Origin: Allopusillimonas ginsengisoli
GTDB lineage: Bacteria; Pseudomonadota; Gammaproteobacteria; Burkholderiales; Burkholderiaceae_B
NCBI RefSeq assembly: GCF_004153455.1
Contig: NZ_SDQE01000001.1
Coordinates: 186,001-250,000 of the forward strand
Direction: 5' to 3'
Length of the DNA stretch: 64,000 nt
The position numbers and the translations under genes are program-made. This document shows, in pieces, positions 8,292 to 16,893 of the stretch (positions within the stretch are counted from its first letter, which is position 1; every line of letters starts with the position of its first letter). The notes under the pieces are model-generated. The model did no database searches. It had not been told where the DNA came from and was given only the letters and a program-made list of their open reading frames with translations.

Positions 8292-9248
8292 TTAAATCGT
8301 TGATTGGTCACCCATCTGCTCAAGCTCCTGCCGGGTCGGCAGGCCTTCGGTATCGCCGAGCACCTGCACAGCACGCGCGCCTATCCAGGCACCGCGCTGC
8401 ACTGCGCGCACCAGCGGCAGGCCTTCGAGTACGGCACTGATCACCCCAGCCGCAAAACCGTCTCCGGCCCCCACGGTATCGATCACCTTGTCCACGGGCA
8501 CGCTGGCCACATAGCCTTGCTCCACGCCATTATCGTAATACGCACCATCGGCGCCCAGCTTGATCACCACCAGCGTTGCCCCCTGGTCGCGAAAAAACGC
8601 GGCAATGTCTTCGGGGCTATCGCGCCCTGTGAGCAGCCGCCCTTCTTCAAGGCCTGGAAATATCCAATCTGCCATTGCCGCCAGCACATTGATGCGCTCG
8701 CGCATGTGCGCCGTGGAGGCCCAGAGTGTGGGCCTCAAGTTGGGATCGAAAGAAATGGTCTTGCCGGCCGCTCGCATCAAGGCCATCGTGCGCCGTGAAA
8801 CCTCGTAGCAATTGGCCGACACGGCGGGAAAAACACCTGTCGCGTGCAAATGGCGGGCCGCGCACAACCAGGGCTCATCGATATCGTCTACCTGCATCAG
8901 ACTGGCGGCTGAGCCTTTGCGGTGGTATTCCACAGGTGGGTCGCTGCCATCAGTAACACGGCCCTTGAATTGAAAGCCGGTACGCTGTGCGGGGTCGCTC
9001 ACCACATGGGAGCAGTCTATGCCTTCGGCGCGCATGGTCGCCAGCAACGAGCGGCCCATCGTGTCGTCGCCCAGCCTGCTGGCCCAGCCTACCTTCAAGC
9101 CCAGCCGGGACAACCCAATGGCCACATTGGTTTCCGCCCCCGCCGTACGCTTGTAGAACATCTGCGCGTCTTCGATGGGCCCGGGCCGATCAGCGACCAG
9201 CAGCAGCATCGCCTCGCCAAATGTCACCACATCCAGTGCTTTACTCAC
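8292..9248 (-). CDS. kguK: PfkB-family sugar kinase, probable 2-ketogluconate or KDG kinase
   Basis: A 318-residue ribokinase-family kinase acting on a sugar acid. It has the early GEAM motif, a DPNLRPTLW substrate segment near 168 and the GAGD anion hole at 260-263 with catalytic Asp263. KdgK (2-keto-3-deoxygluconate) and KguK (2-ketogluconate) are both in this branch; the context of a KguD-like reductase and a PtxS operator points to KguK. I place the start at the GTG at 9248, because GGAGGG lies 4-5 bases ahead of it; a TTG at 9263 would add five residues but sits on the wrong side of that ribosome site. It follows the ABC ATPase gene by 18 bases. Confidence 0.78.
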   Translation of the reverse strand: MSKALDVVTFGEAMLLLVADRPGPIEDAQMFYKRTAGAETNVAIGLSRLGLKVGWASRLGDDTMGRSLLATMRAEGIDCSHVVSDPAQRTGFQFKGRVTDGSDPPVEYHRKGSAASLMQVDDIDEPWLCAARHLHATGVFPAVSANCYEVSRRTMALMRAAGKTISFDPNLRPTLWASTAHMRERINVLAAMADWIFPGLEEGRLLTGRDSPEDIAAFFRDQGATLVVIKLGADGAYYDNGVEQGYVASVPVDKVIDTVGAGDGFAAGVISAVLEGLPLVRAVQRGAWIGARAVQVLGDTEGLPTRQELEQMGDQSTI

Positions 9249-9266
9249 TACACCCTCCGGCAACCA

Positions 9267-10058
9267 TCAATGATTCAGGATCTGACCCAGGAAACTTCGC
9301 GTCTTGTCCTGCCTGGGGTTGCTGAAGAATTCCGCAGGTGGCGCTTGCTCGATGATCTGCCCGTCGGACATGAAAATGACGCGATCCGCCACGCTGCGCG
9401 CAAAACCCATTTCATGGGTGACACACAGCATCGTCATGCCGTCTTCGGCCAAACCGATCATGGTGTCGAGCACTTCCTTGACCATTTCGGGATCCAACGC
9501 GGAAGTGGGCTCATCGAACAGCATAATCTTGGGCGTCATGCATAGCGCGCGGGCAATCGCCACGCGCTGTTGCTGCCCGCCAGACAACTGGCTTGGGTAC
9601 TTGAGCGCCTGGTCGCCGATGCGCACCCGGTTCAGGTACTTCATGGCCAATGCCTCCGCTTCAGCCTTGCCTATCCCGCGCGACCGCATGGGCGCCAGCA
9701 TACAGTTGCGCAATACCGTCATATGCGGGAACAGGTTGAACTGCTGGAAGACCATTCCAACTTCCTGGCGCACCGCATCGATATTGCGCGAACTCGCTGA
9801 GAGATCAATGCCTTCGACCACGATACTGCCCTGCTGTATGGTTTCCAGCCCATTGATGCAGCGTATCAAGGTCGACTTGCCGGAGCCCGAAGGCCCGCAA
9901 ATCACAATGCGCTCTCCGGCAGAAACGCTCAGGTCGATATCAGTCAGCACATGGAACTGACCATACCATTTGTTCAGACCCTTGATGTCGATGATGGTAC
10001 CGTCGGTGGCAGGCCTGGCCTGTCCCGTGCTTTCAGTGGCAATAGGAGTGTCGGTCAT
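9267..10058 (-). CDS. Polar amino-acid-type ABC transporter, ATP-binding protein
   Basis: A 263-residue ATPase of the GlnQ/HisP group that powers an importer. Walker [10 protein letters not shown] is at 55-63, the signature LSGGQQQR is near 158, and Walker [15 protein letters not shown] is next to it. The first 20 residues are a variable extension before the domain. It is the fourth gene of the operon after two permeases and a binding protein. Although the family is named for amino acids, several such systems import sugar acids or other anions; the neighbouring kinase and dehydrogenase suggest the cargo here is a keto-sugar acid. Confidence 0.9.
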   Translation of the reverse strand: MTDTPIATESTGQARPATDGTIIDIKGLNKWYGQFHVLTDIDLSVSAGERIVICGPSGSGKSTLIRCINGLETIQQGSIVVEGIDLSASSRNIDAVRQEVGMVFQQFNLFPHMTVLRNCMLAPMRSRGIGKAEAEALAMKYLNRVRIGDQALKYPSQLSGGQQQRVAIARALCMTPKIMLFDEPTSALDPEMVKEVLDTMIGLAEDGMTMLCVTHEMGFARSVADRVIFMSDGQIIEQAPPAEFFSNPRQDKTRSFLGQILNH

Positions 10059-10076
10059 GCAGGTCAGCCCCGTAGA

Positions 10077-10886
10077 TCAGGATTTGCCGAGCTCAGGCAA
10101 CGGCGTGCCCAGCCATTTTTCATAGAGCTTGTTGAACTCGCCGTTTTCGATGTTCTTGTCGATAAGCTCGTTGATCGCCTTGAGCGTATTGGCTTCGCCC
10201 GGGCGAATTGCGACTGCCATTTCTTGCTGCAGCAACACGAACTTAGGCTGATAGCGGTTGGGCGCCCGCTCGTTGATCTGGCCTGCGACGGTGGTTGAGC
10301 AGCCGATGGCATCAACCTGGCCGGACAGCAAGGCCTGCATGGCGGACGCATCGTCATCGAAACGACGGATATTGGCGTCCTTGGGCGCTATCTTGGTGAC
10401 CGCGATGTCCTGCGTGCTGGCACGCGCCACACCTATGCGCAAACCCGAGAGATCTTCAGGCTTGGAAATTTTGTCGTCCTTGGCGCCGAAAACAACGATC
10501 TGCGCGGCGGAATACGGATGGGAAAACTGTACCTGCTTGGCTCGCTCGGGCGTAATGGCCAGCGAGGCGACCAGCATATCCACTTTGTTGGTCAGCAAAA
10601 AAGGAATTCGGTTGGGCCCGGTGACCGGCACAATATTGAGTTTGACACCCAGGTCCTTGGCCAACTGGCGAGCAACATCGGCATCATAGCCATCAGGCTT
10701 GTTCTCAGTATTGAGAATGCCATAGGGCGGGAAATCCACCAGCATGCCTATCGTCAGTTCGCCTTTTTCCTTGATCTGATCTATGGTTTCCGCCGCAGCG
10801 GGGGCCGCGGCGCCAAGCGCGAGCGCCGCGCAGCCGGTGAACAGTGTACTGGCCAACAACTTGCGCAGAGTAAGTTTCGAGAACAT
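10077..10886 (-). CDS. Polar amino-acid-type ABC substrate-binding protein
   Basis: A 269-residue periplasmic binding protein of family 3 (SBP_bac_3). It has a signal peptide rich in alanine up to about residue 32, and the mature domain begins TIDQIKEKGELTIGMLVDFP. The ligand pocket region PFLLTNKVDMLVASLAIT and the two-lobe fold are typical. A ligand cannot be assigned from motifs. Because the operon also carries a PfkB kinase, a hydroxyacid dehydrogenase and a PtxS-type operator, I infer 2-ketogluconate or a similar acid. It lies between the permease (63 bases upstream) and ATPase genes. Confidence 0.88.
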   Translation of the reverse strand: MFSKLTLRKLLASTLFTGCAALALGAAAPAAAETIDQIKEKGELTIGMLVDFPPYGILNTENKPDGYDADVARQLAKDLGVKLNIVPVTGPNRIPFLLTNKVDMLVASLAITPERAKQVQFSHPYSAAQIVVFGAKDDKISKPEDLSGLRIGVARASTQDIAVTKIAPKDANIRRFDDDASAMQALLSGQVDAIGCSTTVAGQINERAPNRYQPKFVLLQQEMAVAIRPGEANTLKAINELIDKNIENGEFNKLYEKWLGTPLPELGKS

Positions 10887-10949
10887 AGCTTTGTCTCCGT
10901 AGATAGAAAAAAACCCGGAAAGCGCTGCAGCGCTCTCCTGAATGGACCG

Positions 10950-11603
10950 TTATCTTGCGAGAGATACCGCCAGCCGTCGCTCCAGATAGGCAGCCAACAG
11001 CGACAATGGCCAACACAAGAAAAAGTAAATGACTGCCACCACCGAAAACACCAGCATGGGCTGGAAGGTAGCGTTATTGATGATCTGCCCGGCACGCGTC
11101 AGTTCGGTAAAGCCGATGATGGCCGCCAGCGATGTACCTTTGACGATCTGTACCAGATAACCCACCGTGGGCGGCACGGCGATCTTCATCGCTTGCGGCA
11201 GGACGACATCGCGCATTTTGTTGCGGTAAGAAAGCCCAAGCGCTTCGGCGGCTTCCCATTGTCCGCGCGGTATCGCCTGGATACAGCCACGCCAGATTTC
11301 GCCCAGAAAGGAGCCGCTATTCAGCGTCAATGCCAAGGCCGCTGCCAGCCATGGGTTGATTTCCAGGCCGATGACCGGCGCACCAAAGAAAACAAGAAAC
11401 AACTGCAGCAGCAGCGGCGTGCCGCGAAAAATCTGGATAAATCCAGTGGAGACCGTGAGCGCCAGCTTGTTGCTGGACGTGCGTCCCAGCGCAACCAGCA
11501 GACCGACAACACCCCCACCGGCAAAGGCCATGAGGGAAAGAAGCACGGTCCATTGTGCGGCTTCGAGAATGAACCAGAAATCGGAGGTGCCGAAAGTTCG
11601 CAT
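10950..11603 (-). CDS. Polar amino-acid-type ABC transporter, permease protein
   Basis: A 217-residue inner-membrane permease of the HisM/GlnP type with about five membrane segments. The family motif near residue 20 and the cytoplasmic EAA loop (ALGLSYRNKMRDVVLPQAMK) that contacts the ATPase are both present. Its start overlaps the stop of the other permease gene in TAATG at 11601-11605, so the two are translationally coupled and form a heterodimeric channel. Confidence 0.9.
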   Translation of the reverse strand: MRTFGTSDFWFILEAAQWTVLLSLMAFAGGGVVGLLVALGRTSSNKLALTVSTGFIQIFRGTPLLLQLFLVFFGAPVIGLEINPWLAAALALTLNSGSFLGEIWRGCIQAIPRGQWEAAEALGLSYRNKMRDVVLPQAMKIAVPPTVGYLVQIVKGTSLAAIIGFTELTRAGQIINNATFQPMLVFSVVAVIYFFLCWPLSLLAAYLERRLAVSLAR

Positions 11604-12274
11604 TATCGACGGTCCGGGTAATTAAGCGCCAATTGGAAGATCGTCCGGAAAACATATGAAAAGGCCAATGTGAGCGCCAGATAAATGCCGGTGACGACAA
11701 TGTAGATTTCAAAACTGCGAAAGGTTTCGGACTGCAGATTGGCGGCGACCGAGGTTAGGTCATCAGCAGAAATAACCGAGACCACGCTGGACGCCAGCAT
11801 CAGGAGAATGAACTGGCTGGTGAGCGCTGGATAAATGGCGCGCAGCGCAGGCTTGAGCACCACGAAGCGAAAGATTTCGATGCGGGAAAGATTCAGCGCC
11901 TGCCCTGCTTCGACCTGTCCTTTGGGGATGGACTCGATGCCGGCCCGCACGATCTCGGTAGCGTAGGCGCCCAGATTGACGACCATGGCGACCAACGCCG
12001 CGGTATAGGGCGACCAGCGCACGCCGGCTGCTGGCAGTGCAAAAAAGAAGAAAAACAGCTGGACCAGAAAGGGAGTGTTTCGGATAACTTCGATGTAGAC
12101 TTTGATGAGCCAACGCAATGGCGCGGGCCCTGCCGTTTTGCCCCAAGCGCAAAAAACAGCCACGATCAGGCCAAACAGCATGGCCAGAAACGACAACTGA
12201 ATCGTCATCCAGGTGCCATGTAGCAGCAAAGGCCACGCGTCGAAAACGGGACCGAACTGAAAATCGTAGTTCAC
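11603..12274 (-). CDS. Polar amino-acid-type ABC transporter, permease protein
   Basis: A 223-residue permease, partner of the preceding one, with five or so membrane segments and an EAA loop (ALNLSRIEIFRFVVLKPALR). I use the GTG at 12274, where the protein reads VNYDFQFGPVFDAWPLLLHG, the usual family N-terminus. A start at 12352 would add 26 polar residues and begin on top of the PtxS-type operator, which is very unlikely. It is the first structural gene of the putative kgu operon, 131 bases downstream of the regulator gene. Confidence 0.87.
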   Translation of the reverse strand: MNYDFQFGPVFDAWPLLLHGTWMTIQLSFLAMLFGLIVAVFCAWGKTAGPAPLRWLIKVYIEVIRNTPFLVQLFFFFFALPAAGVRWSPYTAALVAMVVNLGAYATEIVRAGIESIPKGQVEAGQALNLSRIEIFRFVVLKPALRAIYPALTSQFILLMLASSVVSVISADDLTSVAANLQSETFRSFEIYIVVTGIYLALTLAFSYVFRTIFQLALNYPDRR

Positions 12275-12351
12275 GTTGTTCTTATCCGAAAGATGACCGG
12301 CGCAACCGGCATGGACTTGTTCAGCATACTCTGTGTCCCGCCCTCGCGTCA

Positions 12352-12367
12352 CTGAAACCGGTTTCAG
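12352..12367. promoter_or_regulatory. PtxS-type operator palindrome
   Basis: CTGAAACCGGTTTCAG is a perfect 16-bp palindrome with the CG centre typical of LacI-family operators. Its inner 14 bases, TGAAACCGGTTTCA, are the palindrome described for PtxS, the 2-ketogluconate-responsive repressor of Pseudomonas. It lies in the gap between the LacI-family gene and the first permease gene, 78 bases upstream of the latter's start. I see no second copy near the regulator's own start. Confidence 0.85.
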
Positions 12368-12404
12368 AACGAGATGTCAAAAAAGAGGATTGTATCACCG
12401 CGTT

Positions 12405-13427
12405 TTAAGGGATGGTCGAGCCCCTGGGCTTGAGCGATCCCGGCAGCAGAAGATTCCTGGCCGGCGTGTCGAGCCCGCCGATACGCTGAAGCAGACAGCG
12501 CGCGGCCAGATGCCCGAGCTGGTCGGTCGGCTGGGCGACCGCGCTGATCCCGGGCCCGATGTAAGGCGCCCAGGGTGTATCGTCAATGCCGATAAGCCCA
12601 ATGTCCTTGCCCAATTGCCAGCCAAGCTGAGCAACGGCGGCGACCACCTGAAGGGTAATGACGGCATTGGCGGAAACAACGGCTGGCGGCCTGCCCGCGG
12701 CACGCAGGCGCAATGCCTTCAGGGCCTCGACCAGGCCGGCATCGTCATCAATCGCGCTCTCGAAACACTGGCCCGACACTGATGACTCGCTACTGGCAAC
12801 AAACGCCTCGAACGCCCGTGCGCGTTCGAGGCGGGAACTGACAATACCCAGGGGCTCGGTTACCAGCAACAGGTCGCGGTATCCCAATGCCAGCACATGC
12901 TCGATACATTGCTGTATCGCCTGCTGGTTATCCAGCGAGATGAAGTCCACATCCAGGCCGCGGTGAAGACGGTCAACCAGCACCACGGGGCGTCCCTGCG
13001 TCGCGGTTTCAAGCAGCGCCCCGGCATCGTGGCCCATGGTATTCAGGATAAAGCCTTCGACCTTATAGGACGACAGCGCGCGCAGACCGGCGCTTTCACG
13101 CTCGCTTTCGTTGCCAAGATTGAACAGCATCACCAGATAGCCTGCCTGGCGACAGGCATGCTCGGCGCCCCGCAGCACGGCGACCGAATAAGGGTTGGCA
13201 ATGTCGGCAACCACCAAACCCACCAGCCGAGAGCGTCCGCGCTTGAGCGCTTGCGCCATGGGGCTGGGCACATACCCCAGTTCGGTCACAGCCGCTTCGA
13301 CTCGCGCAGCGATCTGCGGCGAGAGCAAGGTTTCGCGATGATTCAGAAAACGGGAAACGGTGGCCTTGGAAACGCCCGCATGTCGCGCCACGTCGGCAAT
13401 GGTGCTGCGAACTGTAGACTTTTTCAT
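12405..13427 (-). CDS. ptxS: LacI-family repressor, probable PtxS (2-ketogluconate-responsive)
   Basis: A 340-residue LacI/GalR-family repressor. The N-terminal helix-turn-helix reads TIADVARHAGVSKATVSRFL, with the hinge SPMAQALKRGRS before a periplasmic-binding-like effector domain (GLVVADIANPYSVAVLRGAE). I start at the ATG at 13427, immediately before the HTH; the longer frame to 13526 adds 33 residues with no family match. The next intergenic gap carries a perfect PtxS-type palindrome, and the downstream genes are a kinase and reductase of the kgu type, so PtxS is the best call. The gene has its own upstream gap (13428-13612). The effector would be 2-ketogluconate; that is inference. Confidence 0.78.
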   Translation of the reverse strand: MKKSTVRSTIADVARHAGVSKATVSRFLNHRETLLSPQIAARVEAAVTELGYVPSPMAQALKRGRSRLVGLVVADIANPYSVAVLRGAEHACRQAGYLVMLFNLGNESERESAGLRALSSYKVEGFILNTMGHDAGALLETATQGRPVVLVDRLHRGLDVDFISLDNQQAIQQCIEHVLALGYRDLLLVTEPLGIVSSRLERARAFEAFVASSESSVSGQCFESAIDDDAGLVEALKALRLRAAGRPPAVVSANAVITLQVVAAVAQLGWQLGKDIGLIGIDDTPWAPYIGPGISAVAQPTDQLGHLAARCLLQRIGGLDTPARNLLLPGSLKPRGSTIP

Positions 13428-13612
13428 TGTGTGTAACGAGTCAGAGAGGCAACAGCCCGGCCTCATGAACAGGAGAGCCATTGTAAGGCCTTGTTCCAGG
13501 CGCGCGGACGCCGGTCCAGACAACATCGCATGGCCGAAACGCCAGCGCCGGTTCTCATCTTCCGAATGTTCAGGTGCGGGACGTCACCGAACGCGCACCT
13601 GTCGAATACGTG

Positions 13613-14764
13613 TCAGTCGGCTGGCCTTACTGTCTCCAGCGCCACCCATGCGCTGTTGCCGCGATGGCTTTCCAGAACAGCCTGAATAAATCGATGGCCC
13701 GAAACGCCATCGCGAAAATCAGGCAATACGGCCACGCCATCCTCATTGCCTTCGATGCGGTCCGCCGCATCGCGATACAGCTGGGCAAACGCTTCGATAT
13801 AGCCTTCGGGATGTCCGGCGGGAATTCGGGTGGCACGCGAAGCCGCCTCGCTCTGTACCCGGCCGCGTGTCAGGCGCTGGGCGGCGCCTCCCTGGGGCGT
13901 GAGCCAAAGTACGTTGGGCTCCTCTTGCTCAAAACGCAATTGCGCCTTGCTGCCGTAGATGCGCAGCGTCAAGGCATTCTCGCAGCCGGTCGCCACTTGA
14001 CTGGCCCACAGCGTACCGCGCGCGCCGTTCGCATAGCGCATCATGACTTGCACATGGTCGTCCAGGACGCGGCCCGGTCCGAAGGTATGCAACTCTGCCG
14101 CAATCTGCGCGGGCTCGACGCCGCAAACATAAGCTGCGAGTTGGTAAGCATGAATTCCCACATCGCCCAAGGTGCCGGCGGGGCCGGCGATGGACGGATC
14201 CTCACGCCATGCGCCTTCGCCGGTCAGCGCCGGACCGCCCGCCCACCAGTCTTGCGAATACTCAACCTGCAGCAGACGGAGTTCGCCGATGGCGCCCTGC
14301 GACACAAGCTCGCGCGCGTGACGCACCATGGGATAGCCAGTATAGGTATGCGTCAACATGCACACGACGCCGGTTTGACTGGCAAGTGCTTCGAGCGCCA
14401 GGGCTTCGGAAAGGGACACCGTCAAGGGTTTATCGCAAATGACATGTATGCCTTCGGCCAGAAATGCCCGGACCACCGGCGCATGCAAGTGATTGGGTGT
14501 GACAATGGCGACGACGTCTATGCCGCCCTGCGCGGTGCGGCGCAACTCACCTTCCCGGCGGGCCATATCGCGCCAGTCGCGATAACTGCGTTCTGGCGCG
14601 ATACCCGCCTGGGCTGCGCTGGCCGCTGCCTTGTCCGGATTGCTCGAGAGCGCGCCCGCAACCAGATCATAGCGGTCGTCCAGGCGCGCAGCCATGCGAT
14701 GCACCGCGCCGATAAACGCCCCCTGACCGCCGCCCACCATCCCAAGCTTCAATCTCCTGCGCAT
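13613..14764 (-). CDS. Gfo/Idh/MocA-family oxidoreductase
   Basis: A 383-residue NAD(P)-dependent oxidoreductase. The N-terminal Rossmann fold has GMVGGGQGAFIG, and the family's catalytic lysine lies in CDKPLTVSLSEA; a conserved DVGIHAYQLAAYV helix carries the usual aspartate and histidine. Members oxidise or reduce hydroxyls of sugars, inositols and glycosides. It abuts the TIM-barrel isomerase gene with no gap between the two, so the two enzymes probably act in sequence on the sugar brought in by the ribose-type importer. It is the last gene of the operon. The exact substrate is unknown. Confidence 0.85.
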   Translation of the reverse strand: MRRRLKLGMVGGGQGAFIGAVHRMAARLDDRYDLVAGALSSNPDKAAASAAQAGIAPERSYRDWRDMARREGELRRTAQGGIDVVAIVTPNHLHAPVVRAFLAEGIHVICDKPLTVSLSEALALEALASQTGVVCMLTHTYTGYPMVRHARELVSQGAIGELRLLQVEYSQDWWAGGPALTGEGAWREDPSIAGPAGTLGDVGIHAYQLAAYVCGVEPAQIAAELHTFGPGRVLDDHVQVMMRYANGARGTLWASQVATGCENALTLRIYGSKAQLRFEQEEPNVLWLTPQGGAAQRLTRGRVQSEAASRATRIPAGHPEGYIEAFAQLYRDAADRIEGNEDGVAVLPDFRDGVSGHRFIQAVLESHRGNSAWVALETVRPAD

Positions 14765-15847
14765 TCACCCTCCTTGCTTGCGAGACGCACCGTTTTCGAT
14801 GCCGAGCAGCGCATTGTGCTGATCGGACGACAAGGCACTGGCCGCGAAATCATCAAAGGCATGATCGGCAACGCGGATAATATGGTCTGCAATAAACGGC
14901 GCGCCTTGCGCCGCGCCTTGCTCGGGGTGTTTGAGACAGCACTCCCACTCCAGCACCGCCCAGCCCTCGAAATCATACTGCGCCATCCTCGAAAAAATCC
15001 CCTTGAAATCCACCTGGCCATCCCCCAGCGAACGAAAGCGGCCCGCCCGCTCTGCCCAGCCGGCATAACCGCCATAGACGCCCTGCCTGCCGGTAGGATT
15101 GAACTCCGCATCCTTGACATGAAAGCACTTGACGCGCTCGTGATAAAAATCCAGGAACTGCAGATAATCGAGTTGCTGCAGCACGAAGTGGCTGGGGTCA
15201 TAGAGAATATTTGCGCGCGGATGCTGGCCGACAACTTCCAGAAAACGTTCAAAGGTCGTGCCATCGTGCAGGTCTTCGCCCGGATGCAGCTCAAAGCCTA
15301 TGTCCACGCCAGCGTCGTCGAAGGCATTGAGAATGGGCGTCCAGCGGCGCCCCAGCTCGGCGAAGGCTTGCTCGACCAGCCCGGCCGGCCGCTGGGGCCA
15401 GGGATAAAGATAGGGCCAGGCCAGCGCGCCGGAAAAGGTTGCATGCGCCGATAAGCCCAGCCGCCGCGATGCACGGGCCGCCAGCAAAAGCTGTTCGTGC
15501 GCCCAGCGCTGTCGCGCCTGAGGGTCGCCCCGCACCGATGCTGCGGCAAAGCCATCGAACAAGGCATCATAGGCTGGATGCACTGCCAGCAACTGGCCTT
15601 GTAAATGCGTGGATAACTCGGTTATCGCCAGGCCATGGTCCGCCAACATGCCTCGAACATCATCGCAATAGGCCTGGCTTTGCGCAGCCTGCTCCAGATC
15701 GAACAGATCGGGATTGTTGGTAGGGATCTGGACGCCCCGATAGCCCATTTCCGCCACCCAACCCGCCAATCCGGCCAGGCTGTCAAAGGGCGCTCGATTA
15801 CCCACGAACTGAGCCAGGAAGATTGCAGGCCCTTGAATGGTTTTCAT
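14765..15847 (-). CDS. Xylose isomerase-like TIM-barrel sugar isomerase/epimerase
   Basis: A 360-residue protein of the AP endonuclease 2/xylose isomerase superfamily. Metal-binding positions are visible: a Glu in GFELHPGEDL, the pair in YDPSHFVLQQ, His in KCFHVKDAEF and Glu in VLEWECC. These proteins isomerise, epimerise or, in some cases, eliminate from keto-sugars. It sits directly before a Gfo/Idh/MocA oxidoreductase and 19 bases after an ABC binding protein. Pairs like this are found in inositol and 3-keto-glycoside pathways. KguE of Pseudomonas is also a TIM-barrel protein of this kind, but this gene is in the neighbouring operon. Confidence 0.8.
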   Translation of the reverse strand: MKTIQGPAIFLAQFVGNRAPFDSLAGLAGWVAEMGYRGVQIPTNNPDLFDLEQAAQSQAYCDDVRGMLADHGLAITELSTHLQGQLLAVHPAYDALFDGFAAASVRGDPQARQRWAHEQLLLAARASRRLGLSAHATFSGALAWPYLYPWPQRPAGLVEQAFAELGRRWTPILNAFDDAGVDIGFELHPGEDLHDGTTFERFLEVVGQHPRANILYDPSHFVLQQLDYLQFLDFYHERVKCFHVKDAEFNPTGRQGVYGGYAGWAERAGRFRSLGDGQVDFKGIFSRMAQYDFEGWAVLEWECCLKHPEQGAAQGAPFIADHIIRVADHAFDDFAASALSSDQHNALLGIENGASRKQGG

Positions 15848-15866
15848 GCTGTCTCCATGTCACGCT

Positions 15867-16832
15867 TTAGAACGGCGAGTCAGGAAAGTAAAACTCCTTG
15901 GCGTTTTCCTTGGTGATCAACACTGATGGAATGATCGTGTTCTCAGGCAGTTTTTCACCTTTCAAACGCGCCTCGGCAGTCATTTTGATGGCGTCATAGA
16001 TAAACTTGGGCGAGTAGGATACATCGGCCTGAATCAAGGGGTTGCTGCCATCGAGTATGGTCTTGACCATGCCTTTCGCACCGGCCCCACCAAAGACTTC
16101 CTTGATGTCCGTGCGGCCGGATTGCTTGATGGCCTGGAGCACACCGACCGCCATGTCGTCGTCGGCGGCCCAGACCGCATCGATATGCTTGAAACGTGTC
16201 AGGTAATCCTGCATGACCTTGAAGGCATCATCCCGGTTCCAGTTGCCATAACGGGCGTCCAGCAACTTGATATCCGGATACTTGTCGATCACTGACTTGA
16301 ATGCGTCCATGCGCTCATTGTCCAGCGTGGTGGCGATACCCCGCAGTGCAACGATCTCGCCCTTGCCATCCAGTGTTTTCACCAGATATTCGGCGGCCAG
16401 CTTGCCAAAGGCCGTGTTGTCGCCAGATACATAGGCGTCTTGCGCGCTCGTATCGGTCAGGCCGCGATCCACCACGGTGACATAGACGCCCTTTCTCTTC
16501 AACTGCGCCACGGGCTGGGTGAGCGAGGCCGATTCGAACGGCATAATCACCAGCGCATTGATCTTGTTCACCGTGAGCAAATCCTGCAGTTGATTGGCCT
16601 GCTCGGGTGCGCCGCTGGACGTCTTGACGATCACCTTGAGATCGGGATGCGCTTTCTCAAGCTCAGCCTTGGCCTGCTCGGACCACCACACCACACCAGC
16701 GGTGAAGCTATGCGTGGCCGCCGGAATCGAGACGCCCAGCGTGACCTTCTCCTGGGCCATCGCTGCGCCGGACAGCCCCAGGATCGCCAGCGCCGACATG
16801 CCGGCGGCCAATTTCTTTAAAGTGTGCTTCAT
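15867..16832 (-). CDS. Ribose-type sugar ABC transporter, substrate-binding protein
   Basis: A 321-residue periplasmic binding protein of the RbsB type (type I fold). The signal peptide is [20 protein letters not shown] to about Ala24, and the mature protein starts [20 protein letters not shown]. The start at 16832 has a clear GGAGACAAATC ahead and begins at the signal peptide, so the longer frame is rejected. The ligand is a sugar or polyol. It follows the permease gene by 61 bases. Its companions (TIM-barrel isomerase, MocA oxidoreductase) and the flanking zwf-pgl-glk suggest a glucose-containing or glucose-like substrate. Confidence 0.88.
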   Translation of the reverse strand: MKHTLKKLAAGMSALAILGLSGAAMAQEKVTLGVSIPAATHSFTAGVVWWSEQAKAELEKAHPDLKVIVKTSSGAPEQANQLQDLLTVNKINALVIMPFESASLTQPVAQLKRKGVYVTVVDRGLTDTSAQDAYVSGDNTAFGKLAAEYLVKTLDGKGEIVALRGIATTLDNERMDAFKSVIDKYPDIKLLDARYGNWNRDDAFKVMQDYLTRFKHIDAVWAADDDMAVGVLQAIKQSGRTDIKEVFGGAGAKGMVKTILDGSNPLIQADVSYSPKFIYDAIKMTAEARLKGEKLPENTIIPSVLITKENAKEFYFPDSPF

Positions 16833-16893
16833 GATTTGTCTCCATAGGGATGAGGCATACCGCCGGCCAGACCGTCCGGCGAGACACGGGTTG

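Noticed and set aside
10518-11621. A 367-codon open frame on the plus strand
   Set aside because: Antisense to the binding protein and permease genes of the kgu-type operon; low-complexity, glutamine-rich translation.
12275-12352. Longer N-terminus for the first permease
   Set aside because: The extra 26 residues are polar and unlike any permease start, and the start codon would fall in the PtxS-type operator.
13574-15454. A 626-codon open frame on the plus strand
   Set aside because: Antisense to the MocA oxidoreductase and TIM-barrel genes, both of which have full family motifs; the translation is arginine- and alanine-rich with no domain.
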